NCBI GenBank assembly: GCA_028286285.1
Contig: JAQBRV010000004.1
Location: forward strand, 1 to 64,000
Reading direction: 5' to 3'
Origin: Candidatus Saccharimonadota bacterium
GTDB lineage: Bacteria; Patescibacteriota; Saccharimonadia; Saccharimonadales; Saccharimonadaceae
Length of the DNA stretch: 64,000 bases
Shown here piece after piece: positions 1 through 7,867 of this stretch (position 1 is the first letter of the stretch; every line of letters begins with the position of its first letter). The notes under the pieces were generated by a model. It was given only the letters and a program-made list of their open reading frames with translations, searched no databases and had not been told where the DNA came from. The position numbers were made by a program, and so were the translations under genes.

Positions 1-77
1 ATACCGATGACCACAATCACAATCAAAAGTTCAACGATGGTGAAACCTTGTTGCTTTATGTTCTTACTGAAACTCAT
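1..77 (-). CDS. Type IV prepilin, N-terminal fragment (cut by window edge)
   Basis: The first 25 codons of a type IV prepilin are visible; the rest lies beyond the window. A short basic leader ends in KQQG, followed by FTIVELLIVIVVIG. This is the class III signal cut by the prepilin peptidase (PilD) after Gly11, with the conserved Glu at +5 and the start of the hydrophobic pilin helix. A GGGGG-type ribosome binding site lies about 8 bases before the ATG at 77. The gene follows three other minus-strand prepilin genes, so it is probably the last seen member of a pilin cluster. Whether it is the major or a minor pilin cannot be judged from this fragment. Confidence 0.85.
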   Translation of the reverse strand, partial: MSFSKNIKQQGFTIVELLIVIVVIG

Positions 78-208
78 TGTAGGTTGCCCCCTAGTTAATA
101 GTTCTTATGCTTTGTAGTGTACTACGGTGGGGCTACCCACGCAATAGTTTTTCATCATTGATAATGGTTTTAACAATGCTGCATTCTCTTATTTAAAGAT
201 TGTGATCA

Positions 209-1282
209 TCAAGGTGGCGTCCTCATTGCCGTACCAGTAGCGACGCTGGAGCCGACAGCATTGGTTGCGGTGACACTAATTGCATAAGAAACCATAGAGG
301 TAAGACCCGTGAGTGTACATTGGGTGGTGGTGATAGTATCACAACCAGTCATGATATTTGATGGATTACCACCCGTGCCGTAGCGGACGGTGTATGTTAT
401 AGGTTGGTTGCCCGTCACCGCGTTCCAGCTTACGACTGGGTTTGAGCCTGGGTTGGTGGCAACGGTGAGAGTCAGGGAACCCGGCGCACCTACAACAGGT
501 GGTGCGGGTTGTTTGCTGGCAAAAGTTGAACTTGAGTAGGAGCTGGATCGGCCGGCAACAGTATTGGTGGTGACGAGTGTTAACTTCACTGCTACCATAC
601 CTGAACTCGTTGTTGCGGACGAGGTGCCGGTAGCGTCGTAGTAACTAACGGTCATCGATGTGACATTGTCGAGTAGTTTTGCATCATCCGCTTTGCAATA
701 CGTCAAGTTCGTATAGCCAGGAGAACAACTTGGTAGTTGCCATGGCGTCGGACAGCCTGTTCCAGCCGTAGCAGCTTGGCCAAAGACTGTTCGTCGCCAT
801 AACGTCTGAGTACTGTCAGCATTAGTCCTGAGGTAATAAACGATATCTGCCAAGTAGGGCGTCGTGCTGATAGTGCCACAGCCATTCATTGATTGGTAGG
901 CAAGCTGTCGAGTATTGAGAGAAGGGTTGAGGGTGGTTGTGAGGCTCCTGATGATAAGTTTGGCTGGACTATTCGTCGTCGAAATGGATCCAGCGGTATC
1001 ATAATTACCCGTAACCATCGCCTGGGGTGAGTTTGTCGCGTAACTCGTAGCCATAAATTCCGTGGCCAGCAGAGTATCACTCTCGATCTGACTCAGCGCC
1101 GCTTGGGTGGCGTGGATAATCTCAGTAGAGGCTCTGGTGCGCAATACATCACCTGTCATATTCACGATGAGCGCTATAAATATAGTGATAGTAATGATGA
1201 CGACAGGTGCTACCAATAAAATTTCGACGAGCGTAAAACCATCCCGACGATCCGGCAACTTAGCGTGAGACGTATATCGCAT
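209..1282 (-). CDS. Minor prepilin with C-terminal fibronectin type III domain
   Basis: The start at 1282 is chosen because GGGAGG lies 6 bases upstream; an earlier ATG at 1306 has no such site. The leader ends RRDG and is followed by FTLVEILLV, a prepilin-peptidase site with Glu at +5, then a hydrophobic helix. The middle is Ser/Thr-rich with several Cys. The last ~90 residues (from PGSLTLTVATNPG to the end) match a fibronectin type III fold, with a W in strand B and a TLTGLTSMVSYAISVTATNAVG segment pattern. FN3 domains on pilins are known as exposed binding modules, so a pilus-tip adhesin role is inferred. The start overlaps the end of the upstream pilin gene by 23 bases, suggesting translational coupling. 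Confidence 0.8.
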   Translation of the reverse strand: MRYTSHAKLPDRRDGFTLVEILLVAPVVIITITIFIALIVNMTGDVLRTRASTEIIHATQAALSQIESDTLLATEFMATSYATNSPQAMVTGNYDTAGSISTTNSPAKLIIRSLTTTLNPSLNTRQLAYQSMNGCGTISTTPYLADIVYYLRTNADSTQTLWRRTVFGQAATAGTGCPTPWQLPSCSPGYTNLTYCKADDAKLLDNVTSMTVSYYDATGTSSATTSSGMVAVKLTLVTTNTVAGRSSSYSSSTFASKQPAPPVVGAPGSLTLTVATNPGSNPVVSWNAVTGNQPITYTVRYGTGGNPSNIMTGCDTITTTQCTLTGLTSMVSYAISVTATNAVGSSVATGTAMRTPP

Positions 1283-1631
1283 GTGATACCTCCCGCTGGC
1301 TGGCATTTGCTTTTACTTTCACCACGACCAGTTTTAGACTGGTGAGCGTCGCCGACGGGCAGGTTATCGTCGTGGTCATAGTCGCTTTGTTGCTATCGAC
1401 AGTGGCGTCTACCACGGTGCTCGGGCAGGTGAGCGTGCCAGTGGTTGCCTGGATAGTGCGTAGCTTTTCATAGGCGAGGCTGCTCAGTTTTGACTGTTCT
1501 CGGGCATCGCCACTGCCTTGAATCGAAACGGCGTATAGCTGGTACCCCATCATGATAAACAGAAAGCCGACTAAAAGTGTGATGAGGAGTTCGATGGCGG
1601 AAAAGCCTGCTTGCGAGGGAGGATTTTTCAT
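1260..1631 (-). CDS. Small minor prepilin
   Basis: A 123-residue protein with leader MKNPPSQAG followed by FSAIELLITLL, the prepilin processing site with Glu at +5, and then one transmembrane/pilin helix. The remainder is a short globular part with a Cys pair (LTCPS and TITCPS) that could form a disulfide. The start overlaps the stop of the upstream prepilin gene in an ATGA arrangement, and its own end overlaps the next one, so the three genes form one coupled unit. It probably belongs to the pilus priming complex of minor pilins; the exact counterpart in other systems (GspI/J/PilV class) is not resolvable by eye. Confidence 0.8.
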   Translation of the reverse strand: MKNPPSQAGFSAIELLITLLVGFLFIMMGYQLYAVSIQGSGDAREQSKLSSLAYEKLRTIQATTGTLTCPSTVVDATVDSNKATMTTTITCPSATLTSLKLVVVKVKANASQREVSHAIYVSR

Positions 1632-2179
1632 CGATATATACTCTTGACCACTGCCGCAGTAGTCGGGGTTACTTCAGACCAGTAATACAGATTAAAGCTG
1701 CGACACGTCAGGGCGGTAGTGGTGCATAGTACACCGGTCGTCGAGATTGGCTGATAGACGTAGGGATTGGTGGCGCTTGGAAATGGAGTGACGGGTGTTG
1801 CGCCAGCTGAAAGTAGCCCCGTGTTGAGGTTCGTGGCCTTGACGATGCTCGAGGTTGCTGAACTGAGCGGATCAACCAAGACACCGTCAGGAAGGACAGA
1901 AAAAATTGCTTGCCGAGAGGTAGCATCATCGACAATTGTAGCCTGGCTTGGGTAGCTATATTGAGTTAACGCCACCGTGGTAGGGTAGCCTGTCTTATAG
2001 AGTGAATCGAGCCGGCGGGCGATACTCTCAACGTCCGACTTGCGGTCACTGTCGCGCGCATTCAACTGAGTGCTCCGAAGATTCACTACTGCCAGCATAA
2101 TCAGAATCAGCATCACGGTTATTGTGATAAGGAGTTCAATTATAGTAAAGCCTCGCGATGATGCCATACCTAAAAGCAT
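1628..2179 (-). CDS. Minor prepilin (GspG/PilE-like)
   Basis: This 183-residue protein begins the minus-strand pilin cluster. The leader MLLGMASSRG is followed by FTIIELLITITVMLILIMLA, the class III signal and hydrophobic helix with Glu at +5. The segment after the helix (NARDSDRKSDVESIARRLD) resembles type II/IV pseudopilins with a long alpha-1 helix. A C-terminal Cys pair lies in VLCTTTALTCRSF. Either Met1 (2179) or Met5 (2167) may be the start; neither has a strong ribosome binding site. It overlaps the next gene by 4 bases (ATGA). Confidence 0.8.
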   Translation of the reverse strand: MLLGMASSRGFTIIELLITITVMLILIMLAVVNLRSTQLNARDSDRKSDVESIARRLDSLYKTGYPTTVALTQYSYPSQATIVDDATSRQAIFSVLPDGVLVDPLSSATSSIVKATNLNTGLLSAGATPVTPFPSATNPYVYQPISTTGVLCTTTALTCRSFNLYYWSEVTPTTAAVVKSIYR

Positions 2180-2206
2180 AAGGGTTTTTATTTAATCAAG
2201 CAAGTC

Positions 2207-3229
2207 CTATTGGATCTCGAGTGGTTCTTGTTCGATCATAATCCGAAACGTGTCTCGCACGGTCGCGATAATTTCATCCCGAGCGGCGGCCAGATCACTA
2301 TAGCCCGTCGCCGCTTCGTTGATAAGGACCAGGCAATTTTTGTCATGAACACGCATGCCGTGTAGTAGTTTACCTTTGAGACCCGCTCGCTCAATCAACC
2401 AGCCTGTCGGTATTTTGTACGTGCCGTTACCGAGATCATAAAAAGGGATGTCCTCGTAGGTTGGCTTCAAATCCTCGAGCTGCCATTTTTCAATAATGGC
2501 GTTTTTGAAGAACGAGCCGGTGTTAGGCTGCAGCGTAGGGTCGGGAAGTTTATCTTTGCGAATCTGAATCACCGCATCCCGGATAGCTTCTGGTGTAAAA
2601 AGTGTGATGGAGTATAGGGCAAAATACTCTTCGAGGGCTTTGTAAAATGGCGGAGTGGGATTAGCTTTCCAGAGCTTTAGCTGGACAGATGTAATGACGT
2701 AGCGCCCCTCTGCCTCGCCGCGAAAAATACTATGCCTATAGGAAAAACCACAGTCGATGTTTTGTAACACAACGAAGCGATCTTCCTGGCTGTCGTAGGC
2801 CTGAAGGGAGATGAGGCTATCGGCAACCTCTTGTCCGTAGGCACCGATGTTCTGGACAGGTGCTGCTCCAACCGTGCCCGGGATGGCCGAGAGCGCCTCA
2901 ATACCAGTGAGGTGCAGCTCGACAGTGCGTTTGACTGTCTCATCCCAATTCTCACCAGCACCGATCTCAAAGGTTGTATATTGGGGTGTATCCTCAATGA
3001 CAGTAAAGCCTTTGATTAGATTGCGGACGACAATACCCGGGTAGCCTTCATCGCGGACAATCAGATTACTGCCACCACCCAAAATAAAGATAGGCAGGTT
3101 TTTTGGACGAGCGTTGTGGTAAATCGTGGCGATATCCTGCGGAGTTTGTGCCTCACCCATAAAACGAGCCGGCCCACCAAGCTTCATGGTGGTATAACTT
3201 TTAAGGGGAATGTCGGTACGGATATCCAT
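2207..3229 (-). CDS. murB: UDP-N-acetylenolpyruvoylglucosamine reductase
   Basis: MurB reduces UDP-GlcNAc-enolpyruvate to UDP-MurNAc with NADPH and FAD, an early cytoplasmic step of peptidoglycan synthesis. The 340-residue length fits the longer E. coli-like type I enzymes. An FAD-binding PP-loop region is seen as FILGGGSNLIVRD (residues ~48-60). The catalytic Arg lies in YRHSIF (164-169) and the proton-donor Ser in NTGSFFKN (Ser239). A conserved Glu is in the C-terminal LINEAATGYS stretch. A TATAAT box lies 9 bases before the ATG with no ribosome binding site, suggesting a leaderless message. Its presence indicates that the cell makes its own peptidoglycan precursor. Confidence 0.96.
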   Translation of the reverse strand: MDIRTDIPLKSYTTMKLGGPARFMGEAQTPQDIATIYHNARPKNLPIFILGGGSNLIVRDEGYPGIVVRNLIKGFTVIEDTPQYTTFEIGAGENWDETVKRTVELHLTGIEALSAIPGTVGAAPVQNIGAYGQEVADSLISLQAYDSQEDRFVVLQNIDCGFSYRHSIFRGEAEGRYVITSVQLKLWKANPTPPFYKALEEYFALYSITLFTPEAIRDAVIQIRKDKLPDPTLQPNTGSFFKNAIIEKWQLEDLKPTYEDIPFYDLGNGTYKIPTGWLIERAGLKGKLLHGMRVHDKNCLVLINEAATGYSDLAAARDEIIATVRDTFRIMIEQEPLEIQ

Positions 3230-3238
3230 CTAGCGTTG

Positions 3239-3244
3239 ATTATA
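3239..3244 (-). promoter_or_regulatory. -10 box of murB
   Basis: Perfect TATAAT on the minus strand, 9 bases before the murB ATG. Confidence 0.6.
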
Positions 3245-3263
3245 GCCTACAATGAGCACATCA

Positions 3264-3272
3264 TGCTATAAT
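3264..3272 (+). promoter_or_regulatory. Extended -10 promoter of tRNA-Arg
   Basis: TGCTATAAT has the TGn extension and a perfect -10 hexamer, 43 bases before the mature tRNA 5' end. No convincing -35 is visible. Confidence 0.55.
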
Positions 3273-3315
3273 TACCCCTGTAGTTTATGCATTCGTAGCA
3301 ACAACATACAGTTAT

Positions 3316-3392
3316 GCACCCGTAGCTCAGTGGATTAGAGCACTGGTCTTCGGAACCAGGTGTCGTAGGTTCGAATCCTACCGGGTGCACCA
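3316..3392 (+). tRNA. tRNA-Arg (UCG)
   Basis: A complete cloverleaf: acceptor GCACCCG pairs with CGGGTGC, the D arm contains AGCTCAG, and the anticodon stem CTGGT/ACCAG encloses loop CTTCGGA with anticodon TCG. The T arm has GTTCGAATC. The 3' CCA is encoded. It reads CGA codons and is transcribed as a single-gene unit ending in the hairpin that starts at its last base. Confidence 0.97.
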
Positions 3393-3429
3393 AGAAAATA
3401 GACCGAACGTAAGTTTGGTCTATTTTCTT
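3392..3429. terminator. Bidirectional terminator between tRNA-Arg and the DUF1801 gene
   Basis: AAGAAAATAGACC pairs with GGTCTATTTTCTT, and the inner GAAC/GTTT extends the stem to about 17 bp around a GTAA loop. The T-rich right arm serves as the tract for the tRNA, and the left arm serves the convergent minus-strand gene, whose stop codon lies inside the hairpin. Confidence 0.8.
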
Positions 3430-3767
3430 GCTCCAACTCTGGCAACGCTAAGCGCGACAATTTCCCTAATGGTATCTTCGGCAAGTGGCTTATCGAGTGT
3501 GAATTGAATCGTACCTTTGCCTGTTATGTTGTCCTTTAGCTTATCTTTCAAAAGTCCAACAGGATCAGCACCAGGGAAGATGCTCATATGGTCTTTGAAC
3601 GGGGCGTAGGCAATAAGATATTTGCCTTCATATTTAAACCCTGGCATAGCGTAGGTAATAACTTCTTCGGCGTCGGGTACAACTTGCTTCACGATGGCGC
3701 GAATTCGCTCCAGCTCAGCTCTTTGAGGTGCTGCAACGCGTTCTAGATATTCATCGACGACTGGCAT
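3420..3767 (-). CDS. DUF1801 (YdhG/frataxin-like fold) protein
   Basis: A 115-residue soluble protein. The pattern VDEYLERVAAPQRAELERIR, followed by PDAEEVITYAMPGFKYEGKY and a C-terminal FTLDKPLAEDTIREIVALSV, matches the DUF1801 family. That family has a frataxin-like (YdhG) fold, and some members are called iron chaperones without strong proof. It is complete, with no signal peptide or membrane segment, so it is cytoplasmic. It stands alone between two tRNA genes, convergent to tRNA-Arg and reading through the shared terminator. The physiological role is unknown. Confidence 0.8.
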   Translation of the reverse strand: MPVVDEYLERVAAPQRAELERIRAIVKQVVPDAEEVITYAMPGFKYEGKYLIAYAPFKDHMSIFPGADPVGLLKDKLKDNITGKGTIQFTLDKPLAEDTIREIVALSVARVGARK

Positions 3768-3790
3768 ACCATAATGTTATCACACCAAAA

Positions 3791-3830
3791 TAAAAAACAC
3801 CCCCGGTAGCGATCAAGGGGTGTTTTTTAT
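3791..3830 (-). terminator. Terminator of tRNA-Lys
   Basis: On the minus strand ACACCCC pairs with GGGGTGT around a ~12-base loop and is followed by TTTTTTATTTT. It sits immediately 3' of the tRNA-Lys gene. Confidence 0.85.
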
Positions 3831-3831
3831 T

Positions 3832-3908
3832 TGGAGGGCCAGCGGGGACTTGAACCCCGGACACCCTGCTTAAGAGGCAGGTGCTCTAACCAGCTGAGCT
3901 ACTGGCCC
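3832..3908 (-). tRNA. tRNA-Lys (CUU)
   Basis: Minus-strand cloverleaf: acceptor GGGCCAG/CTGGCCC, anticodon stem CCTGC/GCAGG around loop CTCTTAA with anticodon CTT, T loop GGTTCAAGTCC and encoded CCA. It reads AAG. A TATACT box at 3934-3939 on the minus strand is a plausible -10. Confidence 0.97.
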
Positions 3909-4001
3909 ATGTTCATTGTTCAATTCCGAGCCTAGTATAGTATTGCTGGTGACCCGCATGAATTTAACTTTAAAACTATAGCAAATAAGGGGTTATTTGT
4001 A

Positions 4002-4027
4002 AAGAAAATCCCGCCTGATTGGGCGGG
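4002..4027 (-). terminator. Intrinsic terminator of the DUF5684 gene
   Basis: On the minus strand CCCGCC pairs with GGCGGG around CAATCA, followed by ATTTTCTTT, just after the stop codon of the minus-strand gene. Confidence 0.85.
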
Positions 4028-4037
4028 AGTTGGAGGA

Positions 4038-4577
4038 CTAGGAAACAACCGGTGGAGTCGGCGGTGTAGGGTTCTGATTTTGTTCATAATTCTCTGGTGC
4101 TGCTGCAGGTGCAGGCGGTTGAGGTGCTGCCGGGTTATTGGCGTTTGCTGCCACAGGTGTCCATTTTGAGCTATCGACAGCCAGCCAGATCAGCCAAACT
4201 GGTGAGACAAGGACATACAATAATACGAACCAACCTTCTTTTTGGAGATTAAGCCCAATACGGTAGGCGGCGATGGCCATGAAAACAAGGGCAATAATCG
4301 AACCGATCCAGCCGATGAATGGAATGATAGCCAGCAGGCTCAGGAGTGCTATCCAGCCTTTTTGTCCACCGAGTTCGAGGAAGACCCAGCTGTTCAACAC
4401 GGGTACCCATGCTTTCCAGGCAGCTTCGCCGGCTTTTTGAAATATTTTGGCCGTGAAAATAGAGAATACAATATAGAGCACCAGCGTCAACACTATTACG
4501 CCTATCATAATTCCTGTGTATGTGCTTGGATCAAGTGATGATGAACTGCTAGTCTGTACGTAGTATGATGTATCCAT
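4038..4577 (-). CDS. DUF5684-type integral membrane protein
   Basis: The start at 4577 is preferred to the ATG at 4607: AAGGGGGA lies 5 bases upstream, while a -10-like GATACAAT sits before 4607, so the longer form would begin ahead of or at the transcription start. The 179-residue product has four hydrophobic segments (GIMIGVIVLTLVLYIVFSIF; a central pair with LLAIIPFIGWIGSIIAL; and WFVLLYVLVSPVWLIWLAV). The motif AAWKAWVPVLNSW is typical of DUF5684 membrane proteins of unknown function. The C-terminal ~35 residues are Pro/Ala/Asn-rich and probably disordered. No close functional neighbour is evident. Confidence 0.75.
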   Translation of the reverse strand: MDTSYYVQTSSSSSLDPSTYTGIMIGVIVLTLVLYIVFSIFTAKIFQKAGEAAWKAWVPVLNSWVFLELGGQKGWIALLSLLAIIPFIGWIGSIIALVFMAIAAYRIGLNLQKEGWFVLLYVLVSPVWLIWLAVDSSKWTPVAANANNPAAPQPPAPAAAPENYEQNQNPTPPTPPVVS

Positions 4578-4632
4578 ATTTTCCCCCTTAGATTTTTGTG
4601 TCTCCATTGTATCACATGCTAAGCTAGATAGA

Positions 4633-5454
4633 ATGAAATTACTAAATGGTAAAGAATTGGCGGACTTCGTAAAAGAACGTCAGGCAAAACAGGTGCGAAA
4701 TCTTCGTCAGGAGTGGAAGGTTTTGCCGAAGTTGGCGATTATCCAGACCATCGACAATCCGGTTATCGACACGTACGTGCGCCTCAAGCAGGCCTATGGC
4801 GACGATATCTTAGTCGATGTCGATATCCATAAGGTTGATCAAACTGAACTTTTTTCTACTATCGAGACACTCAACCACGACGAGTCAGTTCATGGGGTTA
4901 TCATCCAATTGCCGCTGGCTGATGCTAGTGCAACCGAGCGGGCAGTTAATGCAGTTGCTCTTTCTAAGGATGTCGATGGTCTTGCTACGGGCAGTCCTTT
5001 CACGCCCGCCACGCCAATGGCAATAGATTGGTTAATGGCTGGCTATAATGTCAATCTTGTCGGCAAAAAGATCGCCATCGTCGGCAATGGCCGTTTAGTC
5101 GGCGCCCCACTTTCTGCTCTGTGGCGCGCGCAGGGCAGAGATGTAACGGTGTTTGACAGCGTGTCATCCGAGGAACTCAGCAGTAAGCTACGCGAGTTCG
5201 ATGTCATTGTGACGGCCGTCGGCAAGCCACGTTTGATCGACTCAGACAGTGTAAAAATCGGAGCCGTCATCGTCGACGCGGCCACCTCAAGTGAAAATGG
5301 CAAAATTGTTGGTGATGTAACCGAAGAAGTTCGTCAACGCGACGACCTCACGATGACGCCCGAAAAAGGCGGAGTCGGACCACTCACGGTAACCTCCTTA
5401 TTTGATAATGTCATTACCGCAGCTCGCGCTTCGATACAAAAAGGCGTAAGTTAG
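4633..5454 (+). CDS. folD: Bifunctional methylene-THF dehydrogenase/cyclohydrolase
   Basis: FolD interconverts 5,10-methylene-, methenyl- and 10-formyl-tetrahydrofolate, feeding one-carbon units to purines and initiator Met-tRNA. The 273-residue length is normal to slightly short. The catalytic Tyr48 and Lys52 are in TYVRLK; the substrate strand is VHGVIIQLPL; and KDVDG follows. The Rossmann glycine pattern is VGNGRLVGAP, slightly unlike the usual GRSxxVG. The C-terminal TPEKGGVGPLTVTSLF is the family signature. No ribosome binding site is seen before the ATG. It converges on the receiver gene, with stop codons overlapping by 4 bases. Confidence 0.95.
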   Translation: MKLLNGKELADFVKERQAKQVRNLRQEWKVLPKLAIIQTIDNPVIDTYVRLKQAYGDDILVDVDIHKVDQTELFSTIETLNHDESVHGVIIQLPLADASATERAVNAVALSKDVDGLATGSPFTPATPMAIDWLMAGYNVNLVGKKIAIVGNGRLVGAPLSALWRAQGRDVTVFDSVSSEELSSKLREFDVIVTAVGKPRLIDSDSVKIGAVIVDAATSSENGKIVGDVTEEVRQRDDLTMTPEKGGVGPLTVTSLFDNVITAARASIQKGVS

Positions 5455-5822
5455 AGGCTCGCCAGAGCGTCTTTGACACGGCTCACAACTTGACTCGGCG
5501 TCAGGTCGGCTTTGACGATATAGCTATGAATGCCAAGTGACTGAAGTGATTTTGGTGATTCTTCTTCGCCCATGTTGGTGAGAATGATGACTGGGATATT
5601 CTTGCCCCATTCTTGCTTGCGCATCTCAGTCAGTGCAGTCGGGCCATCCATTTCTGGCATCTGCATGTCGAGTAATATTAGGTCGGGCTGGAAACTTTCA
5701 ACCATTGCCACACCACGCTTACCGTTATTAGCTAGTTCCACTTCGAAGCCATCCGCTTCAAACTTCATGCGGTACATCTGATTAATCGTTGGATCGTCTT
5801 CGATGATGGCTATCTTAGTCAT
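5451..5822 (-). CDS. Stand-alone response-regulator receiver
   Basis: A 123-residue CheY-like protein when started at the ATG at 5822. A longer reading from 5915 adds a non-homologous extension that crosses the promoter. Acidic pocket Asp9/Asp10 (IIEDDP), phosphoacceptor Asp52 (LILLDMQMPEMDG), Thr82 and Lys104 (YIVKAD) are all present. No output domain follows, so it must act through protein contacts or relay. TATACT lies 9 bases before the ATG (5832-5837), a leaderless arrangement. No cognate kinase is adjacent; the nearest is the histidine kinase at 8872. The stop overlaps that of folD in convergent orientation. Confidence 0.9.
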   Translation of the reverse strand: MTKIAIIEDDPTINQMYRMKFEADGFEVELANNGKRGVAMVESFQPDLILLDMQMPEMDGPTALTEMRKQEWGKNIPVIILTNMGEEESPKSLQSLGIHSYIVKADLTPSQVVSRVKDALASL

Positions 5823-5878
5823 AATATGGCAAGTATAGCATGCGCGACTTGGGTGTGGAATACTTTGCAGGGTTGGTA

Positions 5879-5907
5879 TTGACTTTTTTGTAATTATTTG
5901 ATATAAT
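5879..5907 (+). promoter_or_regulatory. Consensus sigma-70-type promoter
   Basis: TTGACT (5879-5884), a 17-base spacer and TATAAT (5902-5907). It is divergent to the receiver gene and drives the small membrane protein at 5944, with a ~30-base leader carrying AGGAGGTGA. Confidence 0.85.
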
Positions 5908-5943
5908 ATATACAATTCTCGTCACATCTGAGGAGGTGAAAAG

Positions 5944-6429
5944 ATGAGAATCGTACGAGCGGTGTTCTGGTGGACTCTGCTATTTATCACTCTTCTAGTT
6001 CTGGATGACCTCATTGTTGGACCGATCTATTGGTCCCTCGCCTTGGTCGACCGGATGCTGGCAACAGTACTGGCATTCTGCATTAGTCTTCTCGTTCAGC
6101 TTTGGCTTGTTCGCGAAGCAATTGGGGAGCGTCAGTCAAAGCCAGCTCGATGGATGCTTGCACGTTTGATGATCAAGCGACCCAACAAAGAGATGGCGGC
6201 TCGTGAAGAATCTCTCAAGCGTTCTGTTGTATCCATTGCTGCCGCTTTTGTGGCGGCGCTACTGTTTGGAGGAGTGATTACATCAATACTATTGAACAGC
6301 CGTCAGGTTGTCGGCGGAGCCAAGTTTAATGTGGTTTCTCTGGCGGTCTGCATCCTATACTCAATCGAGTTTACTCTTATCCATGGTGGATGGGGGATGG
6401 GCGCAGTGGCTCGTTCAGTCGTGTTGTGA
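5944..6429 (+). CDS. Small integral membrane protein, unknown function
   Basis: I do not recognise this 161-residue protein. It has about four hydrophobic segments: residues ~5-30 (AVFWWTLLFITLLVLDDLIV), ~38-58 (MLATVLAFCISLLVQLWLV), ~98-118 and ~128-150. A basic cytoplasmic loop (ARLMIKRPNKEMAAREESLKR) separates the two pairs. Expression signals are exceptionally strong for this window: a consensus promoter at 5879-5907, a perfect AGGAGGTGA ribosome binding site 7 bases before the ATG, and an intrinsic terminator right after the stop. This suggests a monocistronic, well-expressed gene. Its layout recalls small 4-TM holin- or stress-type membrane proteins, but no family call is justified. Confidence 0.75.
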   Translation: MRIVRAVFWWTLLFITLLVLDDLIVGPIYWSLALVDRMLATVLAFCISLLVQLWLVREAIGERQSKPARWMLARLMIKRPNKEMAAREESLKRSVVSIAAAFVAALLFGGVITSILLNSRQVVGGAKFNVVSLAVCILYSIEFTLIHGGWGMGAVARSVVL

Positions 6430-6468
6430 GCCCTGTACGCGAAAGTGTACAGGGCTTCTTCCTTTTTA
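6429..6468 (+). terminator. Intrinsic terminator after the small membrane protein
   Basis: AGCCCTGTAC pairs perfectly with GTACAGGGCT around an 8-base loop, followed by TCTTCCTTTTT. Confidence 0.9.
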
Positions 6469-6564
6469 TGGGGTTAATTGTAGACAAAAGAAGCCATACG
6501 TGATATTAAATAAGAAGTCAGAATCCAAAACATTTAAAAATATAGGCGTATTATTTAAAACAGA

Positions 6565-7038
6565 ATGAATATTTATTTAACAAAAGGTACCGGCGAAGGC
6601 CCGACGACTCTCGCAGCGTTCGACAGTGCCCTATTTGATGCTGGAATTGCAAACTATAATCTGTTAAGACTCAGTTCGGTCATACCTCCAGGAACAACCA
6701 TCTTGCGACCAGATGACCACGTCATGCCAATAGAAGGGGAGTGGGGTGACAGGCTCTATGTTGTCATGGCGGAACTCAGAACCGCTGAAATTGGCGTAGA
6801 AGTATGGGCAGGGGTTGGCTGGGTTGTCGAAAAAGAAACCGGCAAAGGCTTGTTTGTCGAACATGAAGGCACCAACAAAGATAAAGTCACTCGTGATATT
6901 CAGCATAGCCTCGAAGCTTTAATGCAAACTCGCTCTGTTGACTTTGGTGAGATTCATATGGAACTGAACGGCGTCATGTGCGAAAACGAACCTGTTTGTG
7001 CGATGGTCGTGGCGGTGTATAAGGCTGAGTCATGGTAA
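6565..7038 (+). CDS. pdaD: Pyruvoyl-dependent arginine decarboxylase
   Basis: The enzyme converts L-arginine to agmatine and CO2, using a pyruvoyl group made by self-cleavage. The 157-residue length fits the family. The processing site lies in RLSSVIPPG: cleavage between Ser37 and Ser38 would turn Ser38 into the pyruvoyl group of the large chain. Family features also include TKGTGEGPTTLAAFDSAL at the N-terminus and a late Glu in the EIHMELNGVMCENE region. There is no ribosome binding site; TATTAT at 6549-6554 sits 10 bases before the ATG, so the message is likely leaderless. The stop overlaps the next start by 7 bases. Lower GC than the surroundings suggests acquisition. Confidence 0.9.
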   Translation: MNIYLTKGTGEGPTTLAAFDSALFDAGIANYNLLRLSSVIPPGTTILRPDDHVMPIEGEWGDRLYVVMAELRTAEIGVEVWAGVGWVVEKETGKGLFVEHEGTNKDKVTRDIQHSLEALMQTRSVDFGEIHMELNGVMCENEPVCAMVVAVYKAESW

Positions 7039-7865
7039 GTGAAGTAGATAATGAAGTTGAGCGAGATCAAGATAAAGATCGACCATCTTTCGCGCGTTAC
7101 GATCTAGATGCCGAAGAGCTTGAGCAAATCGAGCATAAAATGGTTGGTTATGTTGAAAAGAGGGTAGCTGAACAGGGCATTGCTATACTCTGGGTATCAC
7201 CATCGCACAACTTTTCAAACTTTATAAGAACTCACGAAGCTCACTATTTTCCAGAGGTCGCCGAAGTCTCTGATGAGGATGAATCTAACACTTTATTTTT
7301 AGCGTTAATTGACACTCGCGACGATTCAAGGCGTGTCGTTCATGGAGCGACTGTCATGTACCCCAAGTTTATGCAGAACGGAGTGTCAAGATCTGAGCGT
7401 GCCGAGCAAGACGGCATCGAGACTACTGGATTTTACACTATTGATAGTTTGATCGAACGGGGTAATTTTACAGCTGACGAGTTCACGCAATACTATACAG
7501 ACAAAGGAATGGATCTATCGAAGTGTTTGAGTGTCGAAACTAACTTTAGAATCGGCGAGCGACCCGATGATTTTAGTGGGCTCAAACCGGCTGACATTAC
7601 CTACGTTGCCTTATACGAGAGACTAATGAGCACGACTCCGCCCCTACTTGGTGCTGCGATCTTTGCTACTATCAATGACAAGCAGATTCAATCATTTGAG
7701 AGGGTAGGATTAAAATACGAGCCAATTATGGGTAAGACCGATCTGAACACTGAAGAATCGGAATTGGGTATTAAATCTTTGCCAGTTGCGCTCATCTACG
7801 ATCAATATGCATACGATCTAATGTCTACTATGAGTAAAGAAGTCGCACATTTATCCGTTGAGTAA
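7032..7865 (+). CDS. Predicted GNAT-fold acyltransferase-like protein in arginine decarboxylase operon
   Basis: Not a family I can name with certainty. The 277-residue soluble protein has an acidic N-terminus and then alternating strands and helices. The C-terminal part, with AIFATINDKQIQSFERVGLKYE, looks like the last strand-helix-strand of a GNAT acyltransferase, where an F-x-x-x-G-(F/L) motif follows the acyl-CoA helix. The central CLSVETNFRI strand would then be beta-4. It is coupled to pdaD by a 7-base overlap and to the DUF2156 gene by a 2-base gap, implying stoichiometric expression. One idea is N-acylation of agmatine or of a related amine; this is inference only. Confidence 0.5.
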   Translation: MVSEVDNEVERDQDKDRPSFARYDLDAEELEQIEHKMVGYVEKRVAEQGIAILWVSPSHNFSNFIRTHEAHYFPEVAEVSDEDESNTLFLALIDTRDDSRRVVHGATVMYPKFMQNGVSRSERAEQDGIETTGFYTIDSLIERGNFTADEFTQYYTDKGMDLSKCLSVETNFRIGERPDDFSGLKPADITYVALYERLMSTTPPLLGAAIFATINDKQIQSFERVGLKYEPIMGKTDLNTEESELGIKSLPVALIYDQYAYDLMSTMSKEVAHLSVE

Positions 7866-7867
7866 AT

